Of a stretch of DNA of 6,645 nucleotides, positions 1 through 5,580 are shown piece after piece. The position numbers and the translations under genes are program-made. Each line of letters opens with the position of its first letter. Within the stretch, counting starts at the first letter, position 1. Below the pieces are notes generated by a model. It was not told the origin of the DNA and did no database searches. It saw nothing but the letters and a program-made list of their open reading frames with translations. This DNA is from Chloroflexota bacterium. Lineage in GTDB: Bacteria; Chloroflexota; Dehalococcoidia; Dehalococcoidales; JAUYDJ01. The DNA lies in contig JAUYDJ010000047.1 in the NCBI GenBank assembly GCA_030690025.1, forward strand, positions 1-6,645. Reading direction: 5' to 3'.

Positions 1-1
1 G

Positions 2-292
2 CGATTCATGCCGCATCTCCCTTTCCTGTGGCCTGACTATAGCTTATATCCTCCTCCAGTTCTAACGGGGTGCATTCCACTCACCTTGCCTAAACTGGAG
101 CGCTTTGTTGAGCTCATGCAGGACAAGCTATCTAAACTAGACTTTGAGAGTAAGCGCCAGGTGTTAGATATGCTAGGTATCAAGGTATGGCTTGACGGTG
201 GGAACGTAGAAATTACCGGTGTAATACCCGTTGCCGATGATGTTATTGCGACTACGCCCCCTCTCTTGCTTACACTCCCCCTCCCCTGCTAG
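2..292 (+). CDS. C-terminal part of a large serine recombinase (5' partial, possibly a remnant)
   Basis: The frame is open to the left window edge, so the gene begins outside. The segment from about base 95 to 235 (LERFVELMQDKLSKLDF, then SKRQVLDMLGIKVWLDGG and VEITGVIPV) resembles the last helix and beta-hairpin of large serine recombinases, where a 'fe.KR.lL..L...V...gg.v.i.G.iPl' pattern closes the protein. These enzymes catalyse site-specific integration or excision of mobile elements. The first 30 or so residues, rich in proline and leucine, do not look like the coiled coil expected there, so the frame may be shifted or joined to foreign DNA. The last ten residues (PLLLTLPLPC) and the TAG stop are supplied by the adjoining hairpin repeat, suggesting the original end was overwritten by repeat insertion. 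The segment is clearly more AT-rich than the genes that follow, consistent with transfer. Family assignment is fairly likely; whether the gene is intact cannot be told from this window. Confidence 0.5.
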   Translation, partial: RFMPHLPFLWPDYSLYPPPVLTGCIPLTLPKLERFVELMQDKLSKLDFESKRQVLDMLGIKVWLDGGNVEITGVIPVADDVIATTPPLLLTLPLPC

Positions 293-311
293 GGAAGGGG
301 GTTGGGGGGAT
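256..311. repeat. C-rich/G-rich inverted repeat, likely dispersed element
   Basis: CCCCCTCCC at 277-285 pairs with GGGAAGGGGG at 292-301 (one bulged A) around the loop CTGCTA, and G-rich sequence continues to 310. It overlaps the stop codon of the recombinase frame. Similar 'cccctcccctgctaggggaggggg' hairpins are scattered through many bacterial genomes as short mobile or palindromic units. There is no T tract, so it is a weak intrinsic terminator at best. Copy number elsewhere cannot be seen here. Confidence 0.5.
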
Positions 312-380
312 AGGTCCATGCTCTAAGGTAGAACCCCCCAGTCAACTAATACAGACAGAAACAGGCACACAGTCAGGTTA

Positions 381-409
381 TGGAAAAGTGTTTACAAAAC
401 GTTTAGAAT
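381..409 (+). promoter_or_regulatory. Candidate sigma70-type promoter for the cyclase operon
   Basis: TGGAAA (381-386, 4 of 6 matches to TTGACA), a 17-nt spacer, then TAGAAT (404-409, 5 of 6 matches to TATAAT). Transcription would begin near 416, leaving about 60 nt of leader before the ATG at 476. It lies in the only AT-rich non-coding stretch ahead of the operon. It is a pattern match only. Confidence 0.4.
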
Positions 410-463
410 CTCAGGGCTGATTTTATGCTTCGTTTATCCCCCTCGCCGCATCATGTAATAAGC

Positions 464-470
464 GAGGATG
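464..470 (+). promoter_or_regulatory. Ribosome binding site deciding the cyclase start
   Basis: GAGGATG, with GAGG ending 8 nt before the ATG at 476. The longer alternative start at 425 has no purine-rich site upstream and would lie only about 9 nt after the predicted transcription start, so 476 is preferred. Confidence 0.5.
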
Positions 471-475
471 AGACC

Positions 476-1189
476 ATGGATATGAAGACTCAGGCATTAT
501 CACCCGCAAATATGGGAAGACGCGCCACAGATGAGCTGAGGCTCGATGGCGAATGGCGCGAGGTTACCATTCTCTTTGCTGACATCCGCGGCTTTACCAC
601 CCTGGCCGAGTGCTTGCCGCCCGAGGAGCTGGTTACCGTGCTGAACACCTATCTCTCCTCAATCGCCAGAGCCTTCCGCCTGCACGGAGGCATGATTAAC
701 AAGTTCGGCGGGGACAGCATCATGGTGGTCTGGAATGCACCGGCGGCCTGCGAGGAACACGCCGCGATGGCCACTATCGCCGCCTTTGAAGCTCAGCGGG
801 CTATCCGGGACCTTCAGCGGCGGGAATTCACGCTGCCCCGGGTAGACTTCGGTATTGGCATCAACACCGGCCGGGTGCTGGCCGGGAACATGGGGTGCGA
901 TAACTACGTGGAGTACTCGGTCATCGGTGATGCGGTAAATACCGCCGCCAGGCTTACGGCGGCAGTGCCCGGCGGCAAAGTATGGATTACGGCGGGCACT
1001 TTTGAACAGGCCAAAGACCATGTTTCGGTGAAGTCGCTCGAGCCGCTGGTCATGAAAGGAAAACGGCACCCGGTCAAAGCCTACGAGGTAACCGATATAC
1101 CTGCCAATTTGTCAGACTGGCAATCCAGGAGCCGGGAAAGCCTCCCACTGAGGGCGGACAGAGTCCCGTCCTATATGGAGCCGGTATGA
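476..1189 (+). CDS. Soluble class III adenylate cyclase
   Basis: Predicted to convert ATP to 3',5'-cyclic AMP in the cytoplasm. The 237-residue protein is almost only a cyclase homology domain (about residues 24-206), with no membrane segment, HAMP or sensor domain. The full active site is visible. The metal-binding aspartates are D36 in FADIRGFT and D80 in KFGGDS. The adenine-selecting pair is K76 and D152 (VIGDAVN), which points to ATP rather than GTP. The transition-state residues are N155 and R159 (VNTAARL). Class III cyclases work as dimers, and with all residues present in one chain a homodimer with two active sites is expected. The last 30 residues are a polar tail without a recognisable domain. 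An in-frame ATG at 425 would add 17 residues; 476 is chosen because of its ribosome site. The gene ends 14 nt before the start of the GAF/HD-GYP gene, so the two are probably co-transcribed and functionally linked. With no sensor domain of its own, regulation must come from expression, a partner or a small ligand. The cyclase call is firm; the nucleotide specificity is inferred from the K/D pair. Confidence 0.92.
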   Translation: MDMKTQALSPANMGRRATDELRLDGEWREVTILFADIRGFTTLAECLPPEELVTVLNTYLSSIARAFRLHGGMINKFGGDSIMVVWNAPAACEEHAAMATIAAFEAQRAIRDLQRREFTLPRVDFGIGINTGRVLAGNMGCDNYVEYSVIGDAVNTAARLTAAVPGGKVWITAGTFEQAKDHVSVKSLEPLVMKGKRHPVKAYEVTDIPANLSDWQSRSRESLPLRADRVPSYMEPV

Positions 1190-1192
1190 TGC

Positions 1193-1197
1193 GGAGG
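1193..1197 (+). promoter_or_regulatory. Ribosome binding site deciding the HD-GYP start
   Basis: GGAGG, 6 nt before the ATG at 1204. Earlier in-frame ATGs at 1186 (overlapping the cyclase stop as ATGA) and 1189 lie at or upstream of this site, so 1204 is the better start. Confidence 0.6.
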
Positions 1198-1203
1198 TCA
1201 GCT

Positions 1204-2415
1204 ATGAGACCCAACACAACCACTACCAGTGAAACGAAGCCGACACCCTGGTTGGGCATTCCGCAAACCGAAGCGGAGTCGAACCAGCAGACTATTGCCG
1301 AACGCGAGGAATACCGGAAGCGGTTGGAGCTGCTGTATCGGGTCGGTAAGAAAGTCGGTTCCGCCTCCGAGGTAACCCGGCTGCTGGGACAAATCCTGCG
1401 CATGACTCAACAGACACTGCGCGCCTCCGCTTCCTCGGTCCTGCTGATTGACCAGGGGAGCAAGGAGCTCTATTTCCAGACCGCCGCCGGAAAGGCCAAG
1501 AGCAGGGTAAAACAGATAAGACTCGACCTTGACTCCGGGATTGCCGGCTGGGTGGCCCGCCATGTCAAACCGCTGGTCGTCAATGATGTCGGCCAGGACC
1601 CCCGTTTCCATAAAGAGGTAGACAAGGCTACCGGTTTCGTCACCAGGTCAGTCCTGGCCGTGCCGATGGTCTGGGGACACGAGGTAGTGGGCGTTCTGGA
1701 AGTGCTGAACAAGCTGGATGGCAGCGGTTTCAACGAGCAGGACCTGGAAGCCTCCACCGCCCTGGCAGCCACGGCAGCCGGAGCGGTCAGCAATGCCCGG
1801 CTGCACCAGGCCGTCCTCGATGGGTATAAGAGCACCGTTAAGGCGCTGGCGGCCGCCATAGATGCCCGTGACCCCTACACCTGCGGGCATTCCCAGCGGG
1901 TGATGGAATACGCTCTTTTGGGCGCTACCTCCCTTTCCTTTTCGCCGGAAGAGCTGCAGACCATCGAGTTCGGCGGTCTGCTGCACGACATTGGCAAAAT
2001 CGGCATTACCGACAGCATTCTGCGCAAGTCCGGCCGGCTGACCACCGACGAGTGGTCAGTCATGCACAAGCATCCCCTGATAGGCGTAAACATCATCAGT
2101 AAAGTCCCCTTTCTACAGCCAACCACCGACCTGGTCCTTCACCACCATGAAAGGTTCGACGGCCGGGGGTATCCGGACCGGCTGAAGGGGGAAAATATTA
2201 CCCTGGGTGCCCGTTTGCTGGCCGTGGCTGATGCGTTTGACACCATGACCACGGACCGCTCCTACCGCCCGGCGCTGGGGGTAGACATCGCTCTTGGCGA
2301 GCTGGCCAAGTATATAGGCACCCAGTTCTGCCCGGTAGCAGCGGAGGCGTTTGTCCACGGTTTCAAGGAGCGTCCCACCCTGCGCCAGGTCCATATCCTG
2401 CCGGCAGAGCAATAA
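1204..2415 (+). CDS. GAF domain plus HD-GYP cyclic dinucleotide phosphodiesterase
   Basis: A 403-residue cytoplasmic signalling protein. Residues 1-30 are polar and probably disordered. About 31-60 look like a helix leading into a GAF sensor domain (about 55-200), followed by an HD-GYP domain (about 205-390). HD-GYP enzymes hydrolyse cyclic di-GMP, and some hydrolyse 3'3'-cGAMP. The metal ligands are all visible: H229 (CGHS), H261-D262 (LLHDIGKIG), H290 (MHKHP), H314-H315 and D343 (VADAFD). The GYP loop HHERFDGRGYP is intact at 314-324, so an active enzyme is expected. Position 225 is Tyr (DPYTCGH) where trinuclear enzymes have Glu, which suggests a two-metal site. The GAF domain carries N169-K170, F176 and D180 in the spacing of the NKFDE motif of cyclic-nucleotide-binding GAF domains, although the final Glu is Leu181 with Glu182 next to it. 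Together with the adenylate cyclase just upstream this suggests regulation by cAMP, which is inference. The downstream hydrolase follows after 37 nt, consistent with one operon. Domain calls are firm; the substrate is not settled. Confidence 0.92.
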   Translation: MRPNTTTTSETKPTPWLGIPQTEAESNQQTIAEREEYRKRLELLYRVGKKVGSASEVTRLLGQILRMTQQTLRASASSVLLIDQGSKELYFQTAAGKAKSRVKQIRLDLDSGIAGWVARHVKPLVVNDVGQDPRFHKEVDKATGFVTRSVLAVPMVWGHEVVGVLEVLNKLDGSGFNEQDLEASTALAATAAGAVSNARLHQAVLDGYKSTVKALAAAIDARDPYTCGHSQRVMEYALLGATSLSFSPEELQTIEFGGLLHDIGKIGITDSILRKSGRLTTDEWSVMHKHPLIGVNIISKVPFLQPTTDLVLHHHERFDGRGYPDRLKGENITLGARLLAVADAFDTMTTDRSYRPALGVDIALGELAKYIGTQFCPVAAEAFVHGFKERPTLRQVHILPAEQ

Positions 2416-2443
2416 GTAACCGCAGTACAAGCTCAAACTAGAA

Positions 2444-2449
2444 AAGAGG
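2444..2449 (+). promoter_or_regulatory. Ribosome binding site of the MBL-fold gene
   Basis: AAGAGG ends only 3 nt before the ATG at 2453, tighter than usual. No other start is plausible, because the MBL strand begins at residue 2 and the next Met is residue 40. The close spacing may mean moderate translation or coupling to the gene upstream. Confidence 0.35.
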
Positions 2450-2452
2450 CCA

Positions 2453-3223
2453 ATGAATATCCGCATTCTGGGTGCGCACAACTCGGAAACGCAGGCTAGC
2501 CGGTGCATCAGCCTGCTCATCGATGATAGCCTGGTGATTGATGCCGGCGGACTCACCTCGGCCCTGTCCATGGCCGACCAGAAGAAAATCAAGGCGATTC
2601 TGCTTACTCATCAACACTACGACCATATCCGTGATGTCCCGGCCATTGCCTTGAATCTGAATCTACAGGGCGGCAGTATCGACATATACTCCACGCCGGA
2701 AGTGCGTGCCGCCATCGAAACTCACCTGCTTAACGGCGTGGTCTACCCCAGATTCCAGGAGTTGCCCCGGGGTAAACCAACCGTCAGCTTCAACCCGATT
2801 GCGCCCGGTACACGGGAGCGGATTGATGGACATGAAATCCTGGCCATGCAGGTCAAACACCGCGACACCACCCTAGGCTACCTGGTGAGTGATGCCGCCG
2901 GTAAGTCCATGTTCTATACCGCCGATACCGGCCCGGGCCTGCAGGACTGCTGGGAATACATGTCCCCCCAGCTGTTGATTATAGACGTCACCGTGCCGAA
3001 TACTTATGAGGAATTTGCCCTGACCACCGGGCATCTCACCCCGCGCCTGCTTAATAGCGAGCTGGTCAGATTCAGAGAGGATAAGGGCTATCTGCCCCGG
3101 ATAGTGGTCATCCACATGGACCCCACGCTGGAAAGCGAAATAAGAGAGGAAGTGGCCGCGGTAGCGGAATCGCTAGAGACACCCATCACCATCGCCCATG
3201 AAGGCATGGAAATCAATATCTGA
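2453..3223 (+). CDS. Metallo-beta-lactamase-fold hydrolase, possible cyclic nucleotide phosphodiesterase
   Basis: A 256-residue cytoplasmic protein that is a single metallo-beta-lactamase fold. The signature THQHYDH gives metal ligands H53, H55, D57 and H58. H136 (KHRDTT), D158 (YTADTG) and H221 (VIHMDP) are candidates for the remaining ligands, and H194 (TGHL) is a further conserved-looking histidine, so a two-zinc centre is likely complete. The start of the protein (ILGAHNSE, then LLIDDSLVIDAGG) and the layout are like the branch of the superfamily that contains class II cyclic nucleotide phosphodiesterases and RNase Z-like enzymes. The strict class II signature (HxHLDH followed by a small residue) is not matched: Tyr replaces Leu and Asp61 replaces Gly/Ser. 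The phosphodiesterase proposal therefore rests mainly on its place as third gene behind an adenylate cyclase and a cyclic dinucleotide phosphodiesterase. If correct, it would degrade cAMP and complete the circuit. Other phosphodiester or thioester substrates remain possible. The fold is certain, the substrate is not. Confidence 0.85.
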   Translation: MNIRILGAHNSETQASRCISLLIDDSLVIDAGGLTSALSMADQKKIKAILLTHQHYDHIRDVPAIALNLNLQGGSIDIYSTPEVRAAIETHLLNGVVYPRFQELPRGKPTVSFNPIAPGTRERIDGHEILAMQVKHRDTTLGYLVSDAAGKSMFYTADTGPGLQDCWEYMSPQLLIIDVTVPNTYEEFALTTGHLTPRLLNSELVRFREDKGYLPRIVVIHMDPTLESEIREEVAAVAESLETPITIAHEGMEINI

Positions 3224-3232
3224 GTCCGCGGC

Positions 3233-3237
3233 GGAGG
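3233..3237 (+). promoter_or_regulatory. Strong Shine-Dalgarno site before a GTG small frame
   Basis: GGAGG within GCGGAGGAGA, 8 nt before GTG at 3246 and 9 nt after the stop of the MBL-fold gene. It is one of the best ribosome sites in the window, and no large gene follows it, which argues for a translated small frame. Confidence 0.5.
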
Positions 3238-3245
3238 AGATACCT

Positions 3246-3503
3246 GTGAAAATCGCCGAAACAAAGCTCCAGCTTAAAGGCTTTGTCCATAAACAACGGG
3301 TTGTTATTACCCGGCCCAGAAGGGACCGGGCGCCTTTTAGAAACTCCTTCATCGCCATGCTGGCAAAGAGGCAGGTAGCCGCGCCATGGGACCTGCCCGG
3401 CCCCCGGCCGCTTTATCAGCCGACTTTAGTCACCCGGCACAGCACCGACCTCAGCGCCGGATACCCGGAAATTGGGTCGCGGGCCATGTCATCGGTAAGA
3501 TAG
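3246..3503 (+). CDS. Hypothetical small basic protein, GTG start
   Basis: An 85-residue frame beginning VKIAETKLQLKGFVHKQ, preceded by the strong GGAGG site and placed as a possible fourth gene of the cyclase operon. No family is recognised. The N-terminal 50 residues are basic (RPRRDR, KRQ) and have no signal peptide or membrane segment. The last 88 bases run antisense into the 3' end of the oxidoreductase gene, and a terminator-like hairpin lies inside the frame (3310-3338). Either the gene is real and ends convergently overlapped, or only its first part is ancestral and the rest is read-through after a frameshift. A longer start at ATG 3198 would overlap the MBL-fold gene by 26 nt and lacks a ribosome site as good. 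Low confidence. Confidence 0.33.
   Translation: MKIAETKLQLKGFVHKQRVVITRPRRDRAPFRNSFIAMLAKRQVAAPWDLPGPRPLYQPTLVTRHSTDLSAGYPEIGSRAMSSVR
3310..3338 (+). terminator. Possible intrinsic terminator of the cyclase operon
   Basis: CCCGGCCC (3310-3317) pairs with GGGACCGGG (3322-3330) with one bulged A and an AGAA tetraloop, followed by CGCC and TTTT at 3335-3338. The stem is strong but the T tract is short and displaced by four bases. Reading on the minus strand there is no T run, so the plus orientation fits better. It conflicts with the small GTG frame, which would run through it. Confidence 0.4.
3370..3397 (-). terminator. Stem-loop after the oxidoreductase stop
   Basis: GGCAGGT (3370-3376) and ACCTGCC (3391-3397) form a 7-bp stem with a 14-nt loop, 18 nt beyond the minus-strand stop codon. 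Read on the minus strand it is followed by TCTTT. A GC-rich hairpin (about 3398-3410) lies between it and the stop codon. Weak candidate for ending oxidoreductase transcription. Confidence 0.25.
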
Positions 3504-5464
3504 TTGGCATTAGCCTCATTCCAGCCGTGCTGCATGGCCACTGTCCTGGGGTGGACATCCTCGCTAAGCTTAGCCTTTACTCGGATGCTGCCCCGCGGTG
3601 ATTCCACTACGACCCGGTCGCCATCCTTTATACCCAGGCCCCGCGCCGTCTGCGGGTTAATCTCCAGCAAGGGTTCCGGCACCAGCCGCCTCAAGCTGGG
3701 CAGATTGCGGTACTGCGAGTGGGTGTAAGCCCGGGTCTTCTGTCCGCCCAGGAAAAGCAGGGGGTAGTCCTTGGCCAGGTCCGGCCGGCTGACCGGGCTC
3801 TCGGTTGGCTCGTGGAAGGTAGGCAGCGGGTCATGGCCAAATTCCTTCAAAGTCTCCGAATAGAGCTCCACCTTCTTCGATGGCGTATTGAAGCCGTTCT
3901 TAAGATACTTGCGGAACTCGCGCTGGGCATAATGAATGCCCGCCGGTTTCTGTTTAAGCTCGTCAAGGGAAATCGAGGTTGGCGCCAGCAAATATTTGAG
4001 AAGCTCTTCGGTACTCTGCCACGGGAAGTACTCCCCCCAGCCCATCCTCTTGCCCAGTTCCGCCCATATTTGCCAGTCCGGCATAAGGCTGCCGATGGGC
4101 TTTACCGGATTATTAGCCAGGGCAACCAGGCTCACCCCCTGCCCCAGATAGTCCTTTAGCTCCAGCCTCTCCATGAAAGTCACGCCGGGCAAGACCACGT
4201 CCGCCATCTTGGCCGACTCGGTCTTGAAGATATCAATCACCACCATCAGGTCCAGCTTCTCCCGGCCCTGCTTGAACTTGTTGGTGTTAGGCCAGTTCAA
4301 CACAGCGTTCTCCCCGGCAATGAACAGCCCCTTTATGGGATACGGCTTTTCCGTTACCATCTGCTCGATGGCAGGCATGGCCTGAGTCTCGCCCACGAAC
4401 CTGGTGAACAATGGATAATCGGCGCCCACCGGCCGGTCTTTAGAAATTCGGTCCGGCAATCTCAAATTGGTCATCAGCCGGCTCAGCCGCTGCGCCGAGG
4501 TATAGGTATTGCCGCCGGGCACATCGATATTGCCGGTGACGGCCATTAGCGCAGCGATAGCCCGGATAGCCTGCACCCCGTTGGTGGAGTGGTCCATGGC
4601 CACATAGATGGAAATGCAGGCGGGTTTGCTGGTGGCATAAATCCGGGCCATATTCCGGATGGTCTCCGCCGGTACCCAGGTTATCTCCGCTACCTTCTCC
4701 GGCGAATATTGCTTCACATGTTCGGCCAGCTTATCAAAGCCAACCGTCCACTCGCGGACAAAGTCCTTATCGTAAAGCCCTTCAGCGATAATCACATTGA
4801 GCATGGCCAAAGCCAGCGCGCAGTCAGTGCCCGGCCGTATTTGAGCATGGATATCAGCCTGTTTAGCCAGCTCGATGGCTTTCGGGTCGACGACGATGAG
4901 TTTGGCCCCCTTCTTGACCAGCTCGCGCACGTTATGGCCTTGAAGGGGAACATTAGCCTCGACAGGATTATTCCCCCACACCATCACGCACTTCGTGCCG
5001 TCCGAATAGTCGGGGTTAAGGACAGCACCATTGGTCAGGTTATAGGCAATGGCCCGCGACAGGTAGCAGAGAGAGGCGCCGGTAGTATAGTTGGGCGTGC
5101 CGTATAAGTCGAAGAAACGCCTGGCTACATATTCGGTGTAAGAGCGGACGTAGGCAACGCCGAAATGGGCCAGCACCGCCTTAGCGCCGTGCTTCTCTTT
5201 GATATCGGTCAGTTTCTCGGCTACAACACTGAAGGCCTTGTCCCAGGAGACCTCTTTGAGTTCCCCATTTACCCTTACCAGCGGATGAGTAAGCCGCTCC
5301 GGCGAGTAGACCAGCTCCGGGATAGCCTGCGCCCTTTCGCACAGGTGGTGAAACTGGTGCTCCTTCATGGGCGCGACTTTCACAATGCGACCATTTTCCA
5401 CGCGGACGTCTATACCGCACATGCGGTGGCACATGCCGCAAATAGTCTTGACTACCTCAGCCAT
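3416..5464 (-). CDS. Molybdopterin (bis-MGD) oxidoreductase, DMSO reductase superfamily, cytoplasmic
   Basis: A 682-residue catalytic subunit that would hold a molybdenum or tungsten bis-MGD cofactor and one [4Fe-4S] cluster. Cluster cysteines are C9, C12, C16 (ICGMCHRMCG) and C42 (HLCERA), followed by Arg44, where family members keep a Lys or Arg between cluster and cofactor. The central molybdopterin domain spans roughly 55-500, and C133 (TGASLCYLSR) is the likely cysteine ligand of the metal. The C-terminal molydopterin-dinucleotide-binding domain starts near 567 and runs to the end. There is no twin-arginine signal, so the enzyme should be cytoplasmic, unlike most respiratory members. No ferredoxin-like or membrane subunit is adjacent, so it may be monomeric like FdhH, NarB or acetylene hydratase. 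Residue 13 is His, not the catalytic Asp of acetylene hydratase, so that reaction is not supported. The start at 5464 is chosen for its AAAGGAG site; an ATG at 5485 would add seven residues. The family is certain, the substrate unknown. Confidence 0.93.
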   Translation of the reverse strand: MAEVVKTICGMCHRMCGIDVRVENGRIVKVAPMKEHQFHHLCERAQAIPELVYSPERLTHPLVRVNGELKEVSWDKAFSVVAEKLTDIKEKHGAKAVLAHFGVAYVRSYTEYVARRFFDLYGTPNYTTGASLCYLSRAIAYNLTNGAVLNPDYSDGTKCVMVWGNNPVEANVPLQGHNVRELVKKGAKLIVVDPKAIELAKQADIHAQIRPGTDCALALAMLNVIIAEGLYDKDFVREWTVGFDKLAEHVKQYSPEKVAEITWVPAETIRNMARIYATSKPACISIYVAMDHSTNGVQAIRAIAALMAVTGNIDVPGGNTYTSAQRLSRLMTNLRLPDRISKDRPVGADYPLFTRFVGETQAMPAIEQMVTEKPYPIKGLFIAGENAVLNWPNTNKFKQGREKLDLMVVIDIFKTESAKMADVVLPGVTFMERLELKDYLGQGVSLVALANNPVKPIGSLMPDWQIWAELGKRMGWGEYFPWQSTEELLKYLLAPTSISLDELKQKPAGIHYAQREFRKYLKNGFNTPSKKVELYSETLKEFGHDPLPTFHEPTESPVSRPDLAKDYPLLFLGGQKTRAYTHSQYRNLPSLRRLVPEPLLEINPQTARGLGIKDGDRVVVESPRGSIRVKAKLSEDVHPRTVAMQHGWNEANANYLTDDMARDPISGYPALRSVLCRVTKVG

Positions 5465-5469
5465 CCCGG

Positions 5470-5476
5470 CTCCTTT
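5470..5476 (-). promoter_or_regulatory. Ribosome binding site deciding the oxidoreductase start
   Basis: On the minus strand this reads AAAGGAG, 5 nt before the ATG at 5464. The ATG at 5485 has only a distant purine run (AAAAGG, about 15 nt away), so the shorter protein is preferred. Confidence 0.55.
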
Positions 5477-5512
5477 CTCCGTCATTCAACGCCGACTGGA
5501 CACCTTTTACTA

Positions 5513-5541
5513 AGACTAAATCTCTCGCCCCCCCTTGTCAA
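5513..5541 (-). promoter_or_regulatory. Candidate promoter for the oxidoreductase
   Basis: A perfect TTGACA box on the minus strand (5536-5541) is followed after 15-17 nt by weak -10 candidates, TTTAGT (5515-5520, 15-nt spacer) or TAGTCT (5513-5518, 17-nt spacer). The spacer contains a run of seven G. The imperfect -10 and odd spacing suggest a weak or activator-dependent promoter. Pattern match only. Confidence 0.4.
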
Positions 5542-5580
5542 ATGAAGGACTCCCCTGAATTTTGACTGCTATCGGTTCTG

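Noticed and set aside
659..1069. 136-codon minus-strand frame inside the adenylate cyclase gene
   Set aside because: The plus strand carries a complete set of cyclase catalytic residues over the same bases; the minus frame shows no family pattern.
476..1189. Guanylate cyclase or degenerate cyclase
   Set aside because: The adenine-selecting Lys76/Asp152 pair and all metal and transition-state residues are present, which favours an active adenylate cyclase.
1470..1859. Minus-strand frames opposite the GAF domain
   Set aside because: Low-complexity Ala/Ser/Thr-rich translations, typical of the complement of a GC-rich gene; the plus-strand GAF domain explains the region.
2113..2592. 159-codon minus-strand frame across the HD-GYP and MBL-gene junction
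   Set aside because: It covers the HD-GYP GYP motif and the MBL start on the other strand and has no recognisable domain or good ribosome site.
3719..4159. 146-codon plus-strand frame inside the oxidoreductase gene
   Set aside because: It is antisense to a continuous, well-conserved bis-MGD enzyme and has no motif of its own.
4589..5107. 172-codon plus-strand frame inside the oxidoreductase gene
   Set aside because: The His- and Gly-rich translation is a complement artefact; the opposite strand encodes the molybdopterin domain including C133.
3416..5464. Acetylene hydratase
   Set aside because: The catalytic Asp after the second cluster cysteine is His here, so this specific reaction is not supported despite the similar architecture.
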